Shown piece after piece: positions 50,617 through 58,923 of a DNA stretch of 64,000 nt. The DNA is from Ardenticatenaceae bacterium (GTDB lineage Bacteria > Chloroflexota > Anaerolineae > Promineifilales > Promineifilaceae). Numbering within the stretch: position 1 is the stretch's first letter; every line of letters begins with the position of its first letter. The stretch covers positions 620,001 to 684,000 of the forward strand of contig JACKBS010000006.1 in assembly GCA_020634435.1 (NCBI GenBank). Direction: 5' to 3'. Made by a program: the position numbers and the translations under genes. Under the pieces are notes generated by a model that ran no database searches, was not told the origin of the DNA, and saw nothing but the letters and a program-made list of their open reading frames with translations.

Positions 50617-51886
50617 TCCTAAACTGGCGCAGGCTGGTTTCGAGGGCAATGCGCAGCAGGGGCAGCTCGACGACGGTGAGGGTGTGCGGCGGTTTTTGCA
50701 GGTCGAGCAGCACGTTGCGGTACGCTTGCAGCAGCCCGTGCAGAAAGGTCACGCCACTTTGTTCGCTGCTGCGGCTGACGTTGAAATAGCTGTCGTAGAC
50801 GTCGAATTTGTGCACGTTGGCGGTGGTTACGGCCGTTTCCACCCCCAGCATCGCAATTGCCTCATCCAGCGCGGCGATGGTTTGTTCGGGCGTGGCATCC
50901 AGCGGCAGATTGATGATTTTTTGTAGGGCGGTGCGCTGAACGGCCGTTAACACCGTCTCGTCCGGCGCATTGGCCAACGTCTCCGGCAGGGGTAGGCGTA
51001 GCTCGGGGCCAGCGTCCGGCGGCTTGGGATTGTCGGTGATGAGCGCGTGCCAGTTTTGCACCAGCTCCGCCAGTTCGGCGTACGAATATTGACTTTCGAC
51101 CTGCGCCATTGTGGCATTGGCTTCTTCGGCTGAGGGCACCAGGGTGCCTGCCAAAACCTCCAAATCGTAGACGGAGCGAGACGGCCGTAACACCTCATCA
51201 ATCAGCAGCAGCTTGGTGGGGCGATGTTGCAGCAGCGCCTCGAAGACGCCGCCGTAAATGTACGGATTGTACGGCGTTTGCGGACTGGCTTTGGTTAGGC
51301 CAATTTGCCGCGCTAGCTGGTTGACCTCCTCCCACATGAGCTGCAAAACGTTGGGCGGCGCGTCCAGCTTTTCCTGCTCGTTTTGCGGCTCGGCGATGGT
51401 GCGGGCGCGCGTCGTCTCGATCACTTCGCGCACTTCCCAGGAGGGCACGGGCACCACAAACAGCGTTTGCTCGCTGGTGAGCAGCGGTTCGGCGGCATCG
51501 TCGGTCGGTTCCACCAGCTCGATGAGCCGGTTGCCGATGAGCGGTAGTTCGCCGATGAGCAGCTGGTTGGGGGCGGGGTGGGCCTCGTGCCAGTCGCGCA
51601 CGGCCTGCCGCGCCCACAGCCCCACGGCTTTGCGGATGGCGGGGTCGGTGACGCCATCAATTTCGGGGTATTTTGTTATGTTAACTTCGGTCTCGAACGG
51701 CCGTCGCGCCAAGTTGTAGCGCAGCAAATGCACCTCGCGCCCCGCCTCGCTGGCGATGAGGGCCATTTGCTGGATGAGCAAACTTTTGCCCACGCCAGGG
51801 ATGCCCGTCACAAAGATGAGGCGCTTGCGGTGCACCATCTCTTTGACGACTTTGTAGAGGTTGGAGGCGATTGGGATAACGAGCAT
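50606..51886 (-). CDS. P-loop NTPase of unknown function (paralogue B) with extra C-terminal domain
   Basis: A 426-residue protein. Its first 280 residues are a clear paralogue of the gene at 49030: Walker A GIPGVGKS after LIFVT, NLARRPFETEVNITKYPEIDGVTDPAIRKAVGLWAR, LLIGELPLIGNRLIELV, FVVPVPSWEVREVIE and DAPPNVLQLMWEEV. The final 140 residues (from about 285) are unique, with PDETVLTAVQRTALQKIINLPLDATPEQTIAALDEAI and a helical C-terminus. Expression with a ThDP enzyme, a helical protein and meta-cleavage enzymes suggests a link to aromatic catabolism, but no function is known to me. The repeat at 50565-50616 overlaps its 3' end. Confidence 0.72.
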   Translation of the reverse strand: MLVIPIASNLYKVVKEMVHRKRLIFVTGIPGVGKSLLIQQMALIASEAGREVHLLRYNLARRPFETEVNITKYPEIDGVTDPAIRKAVGLWARQAVRDWHEAHPAPNQLLIGELPLIGNRLIELVEPTDDAAEPLLTSEQTLFVVPVPSWEVREVIETTRARTIAEPQNEQEKLDAPPNVLQLMWEEVNQLARQIGLTKASPQTPYNPYIYGGVFEALLQHRPTKLLLIDEVLRPSRSVYDLEVLAGTLVPSAEEANATMAQVESQYSYAELAELVQNWHALITDNPKPPDAGPELRLPLPETLANAPDETVLTAVQRTALQKIINLPLDATPEQTIAALDEAIAMLGVETAVTTANVHKFDVYDSYFNVSRSSEQSGVTFLHGLLQAYRNVLLDLQKPPHTLTVVELPLLRIALETSLRQFRISG

Positions 51887-51891
51887 TTTTT

Positions 51892-51960
51892 GAGATTGGA
51901 GATCGGAGATTGGAGATTAAAACTGGCTGCCCAATCTCTAATCTCCAGTCTCCAATCTCC
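51892..51960. repeat. GGAGATTGG-family hairpin
   Basis: GAGATTGGAGATCGGAGATT and AATCTCTAATCTCCAGTCTC arms fill the gap between the ThDP enzyme and P-loop gene B. The same family is at 57070-57122 and inside two GT-C genes. Confidence 0.88.
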
Positions 51961-51963
51961 CTG

Positions 51964-53583
51964 TTATCGTACCTTTGGTAATTTTCTAAACCGGTCCACG
52001 CTGGGCATGTCGCCAACGGGGACTTCGATGACGGTGGGTAGGTCGGTTTGTTGGGCTTGCTGGATGGCGCGGCGCAGGTCGGTGGGATTGGTCGCTTTCA
52101 GGCCTTGTGCGCCGAATGATTCAGCCAGCTTGATGAAATCCGGGTTATGCAAATCGGTGGCGATGACCCGGTTGCCGTACAAATTTTTCTGCATTTGCTG
52201 GACGTTGCCGTACTGGTTGTTGTTGAAGATGATGGTGATGAGGCCGATGCGGTGCTGAACGGCCGTTGCCAACTCCTGCACCGCAAACATAAAGCCACCA
52301 TCCCCCGCTACGCTGATCACCGGCACACTTGGTTTGGCCACTTTGACGCCCAGCCCAGTCGGAAAACCGTAGCCCAGCGTGCCCATGTAACCGGTGGAAA
52401 TGTAGGTGCGGGGGTGGTAAACCGGGTACACAATCCGGCTGGTGAAGCCCACCTGGGTCAGCTCATCGACAAAAATCCCGTCCTCGCCCAACTCCTCGCG
52501 GATGACCTTCAGGTAGCTTTTTTGTGGTTCCAGATAGGTGGTTTGCTGTTCCCAGCTGGCTTTGAGCGCCAGCAGTTCCTCTTCGCGGCGGGCGCGTTTG
52601 TGGTTGTGGGCGGCGGTGCGTTCCAGCAGCAGGGGCAGCGTTTCTTCGGCGCGGGCGGTGATGGCGATGTTGGGGTTGTGAAACAGGCCGTGGGTAGCCA
52701 GGTCGATGTCGATTTTGATGAGCGTCATCTGGTCGTCTACACCCCAGCCAAACGTTTCGCGGGCGTGGGTGCCGATGAGCAGCACCGCGTCCGTGGTTTT
52801 CCACAGTTCGTGCGCTGGCGGCAGATGGAAGCTCAGGTAGGAACGGCCGTCCATAATGCCCATGCCGGTGCGGTAACCCACCACGGGCGCTTCCAGCATC
52901 GTGGCCAACTGGCGCACCTCAGCGCTTACGTTTTGTGCGCCACTGCCGACGAAAATTAACGGCCGTTTCGCTTTGCCCAACGCTTTAGCGGCTTGTTCAA
53001 TCAGGTCGGGGTCGGGTTGGGGATGAGTCATGGGAGTGGGACGGGCGGCCAGTTCCACAGCACCGCGCTCGGCCAGCACATCCATTGGAATTTCCAGGGC
53101 AACGGGTCGGGGACGGCCGTTTCTCAATTCGGCAAACGCGGCGTGGAGTAAACCGGGCACGTCGGCGGCGCTGCTGGCCCGCTCGGCCCATTTGGTGAGG
53201 CCGCGCAGGATGGCCAGCTGGTCGGGAATCTCGTGCAGCACGCCTTTGCCCTGGCCAATTTGCCGGGTGGGAATTTGCCCGGTGAGGCAGAGGACGGGGG
53301 CGTTGAGGCCATAGGCCGTGGCCAGGGCGGCGCTGGCGTTGAGCAGGCCAGGGCCGGGCACCACGTTAAATACGCTAATCTCCCCGGTGGCCAGCGCATA
53401 ACCCAGCGCCATGTAACCTGCACCTTGCTCGTGCCGCGTGTGAATGACGCGAATCTGGTCCTGGGCGTCGTGCAGGGCGTTGTACAGCCAGTCGTTTTGC
53501 ACACCGGGCAGGCCGAACAGGGTGTGGATGTTGTGGGCAATAAGCGTTTTGACGACGGCTTCGCCGCCGGTGAGTTGGGTCAT
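51964..53583 (-). CDS. Thiamine-diphosphate-dependent enzyme (acetolactate synthase/2-oxoacid decarboxylase-like)
   Basis: A 539-residue ThDP enzyme with the usual three domains. The Pyr domain has LFGLPGVQNDWLYNAL and the catalytic Glu in RHEQGAGYMALGYA; the middle domain has RPLIFVGSGAQNVSAEV; the PP domain has the cofactor motif GDGGFMFAVQELATAVQHRIGLITIIFNNNQYG. It could be a carboligase or decarboxylate a 2-oxo acid. Beside homoprotocatechuate genes, a role in turning 4-hydroxyphenylpyruvate-type acids into the aldehyde precursor of hydroxyphenylacetate is attractive but only inferred. It is the first gene of the cluster. No acetolactate synthase small subunit is present. Confidence 0.85.
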   Translation of the reverse strand: MTQLTGGEAVVKTLIAHNIHTLFGLPGVQNDWLYNALHDAQDQIRVIHTRHEQGAGYMALGYALATGEISVFNVVPGPGLLNASAALATAYGLNAPVLCLTGQIPTRQIGQGKGVLHEIPDQLAILRGLTKWAERASSAADVPGLLHAAFAELRNGRPRPVALEIPMDVLAERGAVELAARPTPMTHPQPDPDLIEQAAKALGKAKRPLIFVGSGAQNVSAEVRQLATMLEAPVVGYRTGMGIMDGRSYLSFHLPPAHELWKTTDAVLLIGTHARETFGWGVDDQMTLIKIDIDLATHGLFHNPNIAITARAEETLPLLLERTAAHNHKRARREEELLALKASWEQQTTYLEPQKSYLKVIREELGEDGIFVDELTQVGFTSRIVYPVYHPRTYISTGYMGTLGYGFPTGLGVKVAKPSVPVISVAGDGGFMFAVQELATAVQHRIGLITIIFNNNQYGNVQQMQKNLYGNRVIATDLHNPDFIKLAESFGAQGLKATNPTDLRRAIQQAQQTDLPTVIEVPVGDMPSVDRFRKLPKVR

Positions 53584-53588
53584 TGCGA

Positions 53589-53678
53589 GTAATTGGGTAA
53601 TTGTGTAATTGAGTAATTTTGTAAGGTATTGGGCAGTGGGTTGCCCAATTACCTAATTACCAAATTACTCAATTACTT
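53589..53678. repeat. GTAATTGGGTAATTGTG-family hairpin
   Basis: GTAATTGGGTAATTGTGTAA and its complementary arm ACCTAATTACCAAATTACTC surround TTGGGCAGTGGGTTGCCCAA, a further stem. It stands just upstream of the ThDP gene, so it would lie in or next to the leader of the whole cluster. The following 110 bases show no gene. Confidence 0.85.
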
Positions 53679-53788
53679 CACACGGTTCAGTTTGTTCATT
53701 TTACCGGAGGGCGGGGAATTGCGAAATGGAAAAAAGTGCCTGTGGCTGGTATTTTTTGGGCGTGGGTGGAAATATCCGTTATGCGTTT

Positions 53789-54466
53789 CTATTTATTGGG
53801 CTGAAATGCAATATCAAGTTCATAATTAGTCTGCTTATTGACAATCGTATTCAGTGCAGGTAATGGCGGATAATCAACGCTTAATAATTTGTCTAAATAT
53901 TGTAAAGTCGCATTCGTATTGAGGTACCGTCCTTCAAATATGTCTAAACTGGGTGTTAAAGATAGCCTAATATAAGGCGTTGATTTAGGGCTTTCGTCAT
54001 CCAACCTCAAAATTCCATCCGACGCTTGGTTCCCCTCAATAAAAATTTGTCTGAAGTGGGTCTGTGAATCATATGAAATATCTAATTCACAAAAGTCTGA
54101 AAGGCAAACGAGAGCAAGAAGGTGAATAAGTGAAGCAAATTCTTCCGTTTCATCATTCATAGGGAAAATTTTTTCAAGGAGTTTTTCAACAGATATTGTC
54201 TCATTATTCCAATCAGATTTACGAATTAGTTTAGAAAGCCTAAAATAGCCTCCTTCTGCATACAAAATAAAATGTTCATCAACAATATTAAATCTAACTT
54301 CCCTCGGAGGAAAAAAGCATTTCTCGTCACACACAGCAGTCAGAAAGCCACCTAAAATCAAGGATGGTTGTCTCATTTGATCTGGAAGGAGAACTGGCGT
54401 GTACATACCCCATCTTCTCCGAACCGATTTGCACAAATTAAGAAAACTGGATTTTTTGTCATTCAT
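53789..54466 (-). CDS. Degenerate GyrB/ParE-like GHKL ATPase homologue
   Basis: A 225-residue protein. I aligned it by eye with the N-terminal ATPase part of gyrase B. VRRRWGMYT matches VRKRPGMYI; CDEKCFFPPREVRFNI matches the segment IDEALAGHCKEIIVTI without gaps; LVCLSDFCELDISYDSQTHFRQIFIEG matches the GVSVVNALSxxLE...HRQ strands. YIRLSLTPSLDIFEGRYL with LPALNTIV matches VRFWPSLETF...LNSGV. The catalytic Glu and the Mg-binding Asn of gyrase become Gly and Ala, and the D-D-G-R-G-I loop is lost (AEGGYF), so ATP hydrolysis is unlikely. The gene is AT-rich, has no ACGGCCGT and looks foreign. Start MNDKKSS at 54466 has a weak AAGAGA site. Confidence 0.6.
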   Translation of the reverse strand: MNDKKSSFLNLCKSVRRRWGMYTPVLLPDQMRQPSLILGGFLTAVCDEKCFFPPREVRFNIVDEHFILYAEGGYFRLSKLIRKSDWNNETISVEKLLEKIFPMNDETEEFASLIHLLALVCLSDFCELDISYDSQTHFRQIFIEGNQASDGILRLDDESPKSTPYIRLSLTPSLDIFEGRYLNTNATLQYLDKLLSVDYPPLPALNTIVNKQTNYELDIAFQPNK

Positions 54467-54582
54467 ACTTTTCGTAATCTCTTGGCTGGCTGTGGCACAG
54501 TATCCATCGGCATCGTTACGGCCGTATTCTACCACCAACCGCTGCATTCTCGCTGGTTTGACCCGCCGGGCATGAATCCCCC

Positions 54583-54622
54583 GGCTAGTTGTGAAAAGCC
54601 CATAGGGCTTCCATAACTAGCC
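54583..54622. repeat. Two-step palindrome GGCTAGTT...AACTAGCC
   Basis: Outer arms GGCTAGTT/AACTAGCC and inner arms AAGCCC/AGGGCTT form one hairpin in the gap that also holds the cupin remnant. No U-run follows. Confidence 0.65.
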
Positions 54623-54644
54623 CGCTCGTTTACGGGTGGGCGGA

Positions 54645-54815
54645 TTATGGCAGCTTGTACACCACCTCATCAAGCGAATCAACCGCAAAAACGTAGAGCA
54701 GGCGCAGCACCTCGCTGCCGGTGTTGCGCAAGCCGTGTGGCGCGTCGCCGGGGATGAAAACCAGCGATCCTGGCTGCAAGGCGTATTCTTCACCCGAAAT
54801 TTGGACCGCGCTGGT
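54645..54815 (-). pseudogene. Truncated cupin remnant
   Basis: In the minus-strand frame ending at the TAA at 54645 the sequence reads SAVQISGEEYALQPGSLVFI then PGDAPHGLRNTGSEVLRLLY and FAVDSLDEVVYKLP. That is the second half of a cupin domain, with the G-D-x-x-H and closing strand, but the first half is missing: upstream of about 54815 the sequence is unrelated and no start codon or ribosome-binding site fits. It is best explained as the tail of a deleted gene. The rest of the 54467-55125 gap contains a palindrome at 54583-54622, two ACGGCCGT copies and no other gene. Confidence 0.65.
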
Positions 54816-55125
54816 TTATTGGGGGACATATTTTCCTGATCTGTTTTGGGGTGGTTACGGCCGTATTCCCACATACTTCCCAACCAAGCTCGTCCGACTT
54901 ACGGGTATGAGCAACCCTGTTTGCCCGCCTGCTGTTACCTTTTTCCCAAATCGCACACTTTATAGATGTTGGTAGGTTTTCTGGGTTCATGGGATGAACT
55001 GCAAAAAGTTGTGTGAAAAAGCGCTCACCAATGCCATCAAACCCGCCCCCATACATTCTGAAAGCGCTGTCAACATTTTGGTCGTCGATGTTTGTTTTAA
55101 CCATTCTTAATATAAGGAAAGATAA

Positions 55126-56151
55126 ATGACGTACAAAAATAGAGTTACTCACCCATTTCGTTCCATGTTGTTTGCTGCTGCTGTCTTGCTGTTGTTGCTC
55201 GTGACATCTCTCTCGGCTTCGGCCCAAACAACAGGCTGCTCAACAAACTGCCTGCGCGTTTTTAACATTCGAATGGTTAACCAGGTTGACAGAGTCACCG
55301 GTTTGGTGACCGTGGTGGATGAAAACGGCGGCCGTATCTTTGGGGCCGTGGTTCATGCGACCTGGACCAAGCCGGACGGATCGGTTGTTGACCAATATGC
55401 CAACATTGGGGTGCGTGGTCGCGCCGAATTTTCGCTGTACCCAACGGCGTCTGGTCTTTATACCTTAACTGTTGTGGACATCGTGAAGGATGGGTATACA
55501 TTTGACCCGGCCAACAGCAACACTTTAACGGGCAGCATTTCTTTTACGGCCCCTACGCAAAATCAAGCGCCAACGGCCGTTGCCTCGGCCGACAGTTTAT
55601 CTGGTCCTGCTCCACTAACCGTCAATTTCAGTTCTGCCGGTTCAACCGACCCTGATGGCACGTTGGTGGCTTATGCCTGGAACTTTGGCGATGGCAGCAG
55701 CTCAACGGCCGTTAACCCCAGCCACACCTACAACACAGCCGGTTCCTACACCGCAACGCTAACCGTCACCGACAATGATGGAGCTACGGCCACTGCTTCG
55801 CTGACGATCACAGCAACAGACAATACAACATCTTGTTCGGTTAATTGTCTTCGAGTTTATAGCATCAAAATGTATGATTTTGGCACCACAATATCGGGCC
55901 ATGTCGTCGTTGTTGATGAGAATGGCGGCCGAATTTTTGGTGCCGTTGTGCATGCCGTTTGGACCAAGCCCGATGGCTCAACGCAAGACCAATACGATAT
56001 GATTGGTGTTCGTGGTCGCGCCGAATTTCCGCTGTACGCTTCCGTATCAGGCCAATATACGTTAACGGTTGTTGGCATTACCAAGGATGGATACACGTTT
56101 GATCCGGCCAACAGCGCGCTCTTGTCGTCAAGCATTAATGTGATTCGCTAA
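55126..56151 (+). CDS. Secreted PKD-domain protein with duplicated flanking domain
   Basis: A 341-residue exported protein with a signal peptide ending near SASAQ. A domain of about 100 residues occurs twice (about 37-138 and 235-340), each starting with C-S-x-N-C-L-R-V, continuing VDENGGRIFGAVVHAxWTKPDGS, and ending GYTFDPANS. Between them lies one PKD domain (about 145-232) with NFGDGSSSTAVNPSHTYNTAGSYTATLTVTDNDGA. PKD folds serve adhesion or spacing in surface and secreted proteins. The cysteine pair at each repeat start could form a disulfide. GGAAAG precedes the ATG. The repeats are so alike that the duplication must be recent or under conversion. Confidence 0.85.
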   Translation: MTYKNRVTHPFRSMLFAAAVLLLLLVTSLSASAQTTGCSTNCLRVFNIRMVNQVDRVTGLVTVVDENGGRIFGAVVHATWTKPDGSVVDQYANIGVRGRAEFSLYPTASGLYTLTVVDIVKDGYTFDPANSNTLTGSISFTAPTQNQAPTAVASADSLSGPAPLTVNFSSAGSTDPDGTLVAYAWNFGDGSSSTAVNPSHTYNTAGSYTATLTVTDNDGATATASLTITATDNTTSCSVNCLRVYSIKMYDFGTTISGHVVVVDENGGRIFGAVVHAVWTKPDGSTQDQYDMIGVRGRAEFPLYASVSGQYTLTVVGITKDGYTFDPANSALLSSSINVIR

Positions 56152-56161
56152 ATGAAAGCCC

Positions 56162-56195
56162 TGACCAACCCACCCGTTCAAGGGTGGGTTGGTCA
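56162..56195. terminator. Perfect 14-bp hairpin between convergent genes
   Basis: TGACCAACCCACCC-GTTCAA-GGGTGGGTTGGTCA lies between the PKD protein gene and the AraC gene, whose stop codon it covers. A bidirectional terminator is likely even though the T-run is weak. Confidence 0.7.
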
Positions 56196-57062
56196 CGCCG
56201 TTTTGTAATCCTGCGGCGTGGTTTGGGTTTTCTTTTTGAAGATTTTGCTGAAGTGAGACGGGTCTTTAAAGCCCAGCCGGTGGGCAATTTCCTTGACGGA
56301 CAGGTTGGTGAAGGTGAGCAGTCGCTGCGCTTCCAGGATGAGCCGGTCTTCGACGAGATGCTTGGCGGTACGGCCGACTAGCTGGCGGGTGATGTCGGAC
56401 AGCTGGCGGGGGGTAATGTTGAGCATTTGCGCATAGTCGGCGACGGCGTGGGTTTGGCTGTATTGCGCCTCCAGCAGCAGGGTGAATTCGTGGAAAAGTT
56501 GGGCTTCGGGCGATACGGCCGTTCCCGCCCCCCTTACCACCTCTTGCTGCACCTTGCCTAATTTCACCAGCAAAACCGTGAGCAAATGACGCAGCACTTC
56601 CTGGTTGGAACGGCCGTTTCCTTCACCCCCAAACTCCGCCAGCAGCAGCCCCAGCAGCGCCTCAAAATTGGGCAGCGCTTCTGGCGGCACGGGCAGCGTG
56701 TGGTTGATGGTGACATTGTTGAACAGCACCGTCTGGTAATGCCCCATTTCCTCCGAGAGAAAGTTGGGCAGAAAGGCGTCGGTGAAGCGGATGACCAGTC
56801 CATCCAAATCAATGCCGGTGATGAGCTGGTGTACCTGCCCCTTGGCGATGAGGTAGAAGGTGGTGGGCTGGATGGTCAGCTCGTGGCCGTCAATGACATG
56901 TTTGCCCTGGCCAGAGCGCACCCACAAAATCTCCTGGAAGTTGTGGCGATGCGGCTCTTCGTGGGTTTCTTGCGGGTCCGTTTCGATGAGAAACGGCCGT
57001 ATCAAAAAATCCCGTTCAGTGTCGGCCAGAGGTTGGGTAGGGAGGGTAATGGACTTGGTCAT
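56193..57062 (-). CDS. AraC-family regulator with cupin sensor domain
   Basis: A 289-residue regulator. The N-terminal cupin (about 25-110) has PHRHNFQEILWVRSGQGKHVIDGHEL, and the C-terminal AraC DNA-binding domain (about 185-285) has its two helix-turn-helices: AVADYAQMLNITPRQLSDITRQLVGRTAKHLVEDRLILEAQRLL and LSVKEIAHRLGFKDPSHFSKIFKKKTQTTPQDYK. In enterobacteria the 4-hydroxyphenylacetate regulator HpaA is an AraC protein of this layout. Whether this one controls the hpa cluster 2.6 kb away is a guess. It lies just downstream of the aminotransferase gene, with a repeat between. Confidence 0.88.
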   Translation of the reverse strand: MTKSITLPTQPLADTERDFLIRPFLIETDPQETHEEPHRHNFQEILWVRSGQGKHVIDGHELTIQPTTFYLIAKGQVHQLITGIDLDGLVIRFTDAFLPNFLSEEMGHYQTVLFNNVTINHTLPVPPEALPNFEALLGLLLAEFGGEGNGRSNQEVLRHLLTVLLVKLGKVQQEVVRGAGTAVSPEAQLFHEFTLLLEAQYSQTHAVADYAQMLNITPRQLSDITRQLVGRTAKHLVEDRLILEAQRLLTFTNLSVKEIAHRLGFKDPSHFSKIFKKKTQTTPQDYKTA

Positions 57063-57069
57063 TTCAATC

Positions 57070-57122
57070 GGAGATTAGAGATTGGAGACTGGGGATTGTG
57101 CAATCTCTAATCTCCAATCTCC
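57070..57122. repeat. GGAGATTAG-family hairpin before the AraC gene
   Basis: GGAGATTAGAGATTGGAGAC arm and the complementary AATCTCTAATCTCCAATCTC arm. The right arm reaches the last base of the aminotransferase stop codon. Confidence 0.85.
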
Positions 57123-58198
57123 TAGTTTAGAACGGCCGTTAAACTCTCAATCAACCGCGCATTTTGTTCTGGCGTGCCAATGCTGAGCCGGATGTGATTG
57201 TCCAGCCCAAACGCTGGGCGCACGATGATTGCCTGAGCCATTAAGCCGTCGATGAGCATTTGAGCGGGCACCGATTGGTGCGAGAACAGCACGAAGTTGG
57301 CCTGGCTGGGCCAGACGTGGCAGTCTAAGCGTGTGAGCTGCTCTGTCAGCCACTGCTTGCCTGCTGCATTGTTAGCAATGGTGCGCTGGCGATGGTCCGC
57401 GTCGTTGAGGGCGGCCAAACCAGCGACAAGTGACAGCTTGTTGATGTGAAAGTTGCGTTTCACCCCGGCGACCCGCTCGATAACGGCGGGCGGGGCAATG
57501 CCAAATCCTAACCGCAGCCCGGCCAGGCCATAAATTTTGGCAAAGGTGCGCATGAGGAAGATGTTTTTGCCCGCCAGCACCTGTGGCAGCAGGTTGGGGA
57601 AATCCGGTGCGTCTACAAAATCGAGGTATGCTTCGTCGTGGATAAGCAGCACATCATCGGGCACGACGGCCATGATTTGTTGCAGCTCGGCAGCGGTGCT
57701 GTAGGTGCCGCTGGGGTTGTTGGGATTGCAAACGTAGACCAGCCGCGTGTTGGGGGTGATGGCGGCGGCAATACGTTCTGGCTGATAGCGAAAATCCGCC
57801 TCATCTAAATCGAAAAAGTTGATGGGGTTGCCGGAACGGCCGCTAAATCGCGCCAAAAAAGGAAACGACTGCCGGGGCAGGGCGCTGGCATCGTCTGGTG
57901 TGGGGAGGTGGCTGCGGGCGACAAACTCCAGCACCTCAATGCCGCCGCTGCCAATGACGATATGCTCCGGGCCAAGCTGATCGCTGATCGAGGCGGCGAT
58001 CGCCTGCCGCAGCTGCCATTCCAGCTGTTTTGACGGGTAAATGTTGAGCGTTTCCAGGCTGTCGCGAATGGCTTGCAGCGCCAGAGGCGATGGTCCCAGC
58101 GGATTTTCGTTGGAAGCCAGTTTCAGTGGCTCTCTTTGGCGCAGCTCAGGGGGTAAATCTTCAATGGAAATGCCGGGCTTGTATTCTGTAGTTGACAT
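57122..58198 (-). CDS. hisC: Histidinol-phosphate aminotransferase-type PLP enzyme
   Basis: A 358-residue fold-type-I aminotransferase. LKLASNENPLGPSPLA near the N-terminus, VYVCNPNNPSGTY, the Asp/Tyr of IHDEAYLDF and the PLP lysine in RTFAKIYGLAGLRLGFG are HisC signatures. The C-terminal Arg of HIRLSIGTPEQN would bind the substrate carboxylate or phosphate. The enzyme normally converts imidazole acetol phosphate to histidinol phosphate, but relatives act on aromatic amino acids. No other his gene is adjacent, so aromatic transamination remains possible. The start MSTTEYKPG at 58198 has GAGGA upstream. Confidence 0.85.
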   Translation of the reverse strand: MSTTEYKPGISIEDLPPELRQREPLKLASNENPLGPSPLALQAIRDSLETLNIYPSKQLEWQLRQAIAASISDQLGPEHIVIGSGGIEVLEFVARSHLPTPDDASALPRQSFPFLARFSGRSGNPINFFDLDEADFRYQPERIAAAITPNTRLVYVCNPNNPSGTYSTAAELQQIMAVVPDDVLLIHDEAYLDFVDAPDFPNLLPQVLAGKNIFLMRTFAKIYGLAGLRLGFGIAPPAVIERVAGVKRNFHINKLSLVAGLAALNDADHRQRTIANNAAGKQWLTEQLTRLDCHVWPSQANFVLFSHQSVPAQMLIDGLMAQAIIVRPAFGLDNHIRLSIGTPEQNARLIESLTAVLN

Positions 58199-58377
58199 AA
58201 GTCCTCGCAAGGTCGGGATGATTGGGAGCAAAATTCACCCCAATAACTGTTTGATGTGCTCATAATCATAGCCCAACTTTAGCGGTAGAAAAGTGGAAAG
58301 GGAGAGACAAAAGGGAGAAACGGCCGTTTTCATCACGCACCCCTTTCCAGGGACAAAACCTAAGCCAGCCAGACAAC

Positions 58378-58413
58378 AAAAAAGGTGCAGCGTTTACTTC
58401 GCTGCACCTTTTG
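58378..58413 (-). terminator. Intrinsic terminator after the cupredoxin gene
   Basis: AAAGGTGCAGCG and CGCTGCACCTTT form a perfect 12-base stem with A/T runs at both sides, so it can work in either direction. Confidence 0.85.
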
Positions 58414-58436
58414 GCAATTGCTGAAGTTGTTCTGGT

Positions 58437-58880
58437 TTAGTTTACAACCAGACGGCCTTGCATGCTGGGATAATGGCCAGCAACCGTGCAAATCACCAGA
58501 TATTCACCGGGTTCGCTGGGGGCAAAGAAGCTTTCGCGGAACGAATCGCCCGCACTAATCAGGCCCGTCTCTTTCAGGATCAGGTCTGCATTGGCTTCCG
58601 AATCAAACGAATCGGGCATATCTGCGTCCATTTTGATAACCGCCCAATTGTGCTCCGTAGTGCCGTTGTTCGTCAGCTCAATCGACACCTGCCCGCCTGC
58701 ATTTACATTCCATTTTGGGGGATTGGTGGCATTGTCGGGGGTCGCGCCAAAATAGTTGTCGTTTTGCGTCACTTCAATGGTCACACTTTGGGGTTGGGCC
58801 GGTTCTTCTTCCCCGCCACCGCAGGCGACAAAAAAGAGGGCGGCAAAGATTGCCAGGACTGCCAAATATTTCAATTTCAT
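58437..58880 (-). CDS. Plastocyanin-like cupredoxin lipoprotein
   Basis: A 147-residue lipoprotein (FFVACGGG, Cys20) with a single type-1 copper domain. Copper ligands are visible as His in TTEHNWAVIK and the C-terminal C-x(4)-H-x(3)-M set in ICTVAGHYPSMQGRLVVN. The domain resembles auracyanin and other plastocyanin-like electron carriers known from Chloroflexota, which work at the outer face of the membrane. It is single-gene, with AAGGAG before the ATG, its own promoter and a terminator. Physiological partners are not evident, although it neighbours the PucC/reductase operon. Confidence 0.88.
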   Translation of the reverse strand: MKLKYLAVLAIFAALFFVACGGGEEEPAQPQSVTIEVTQNDNYFGATPDNATNPPKWNVNAGGQVSIELTNNGTTEHNWAVIKMDADMPDSFDSEANADLILKETGLISAGDSFRESFFAPSEPGEYLVICTVAGHYPSMQGRLVVN

Positions 58881-58923
58881 TTTTCTGCTCCTTGTGTAAG
58901 TGGGTGTTTACTAATCGTTCTGA

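Noticed and set aside
54617..54883. 88-residue minus-strand protein over the cupin remnant
   Set aside because: The cupin sequence lies in another frame of the same strand; the 88-residue reading has no protein-like pattern.
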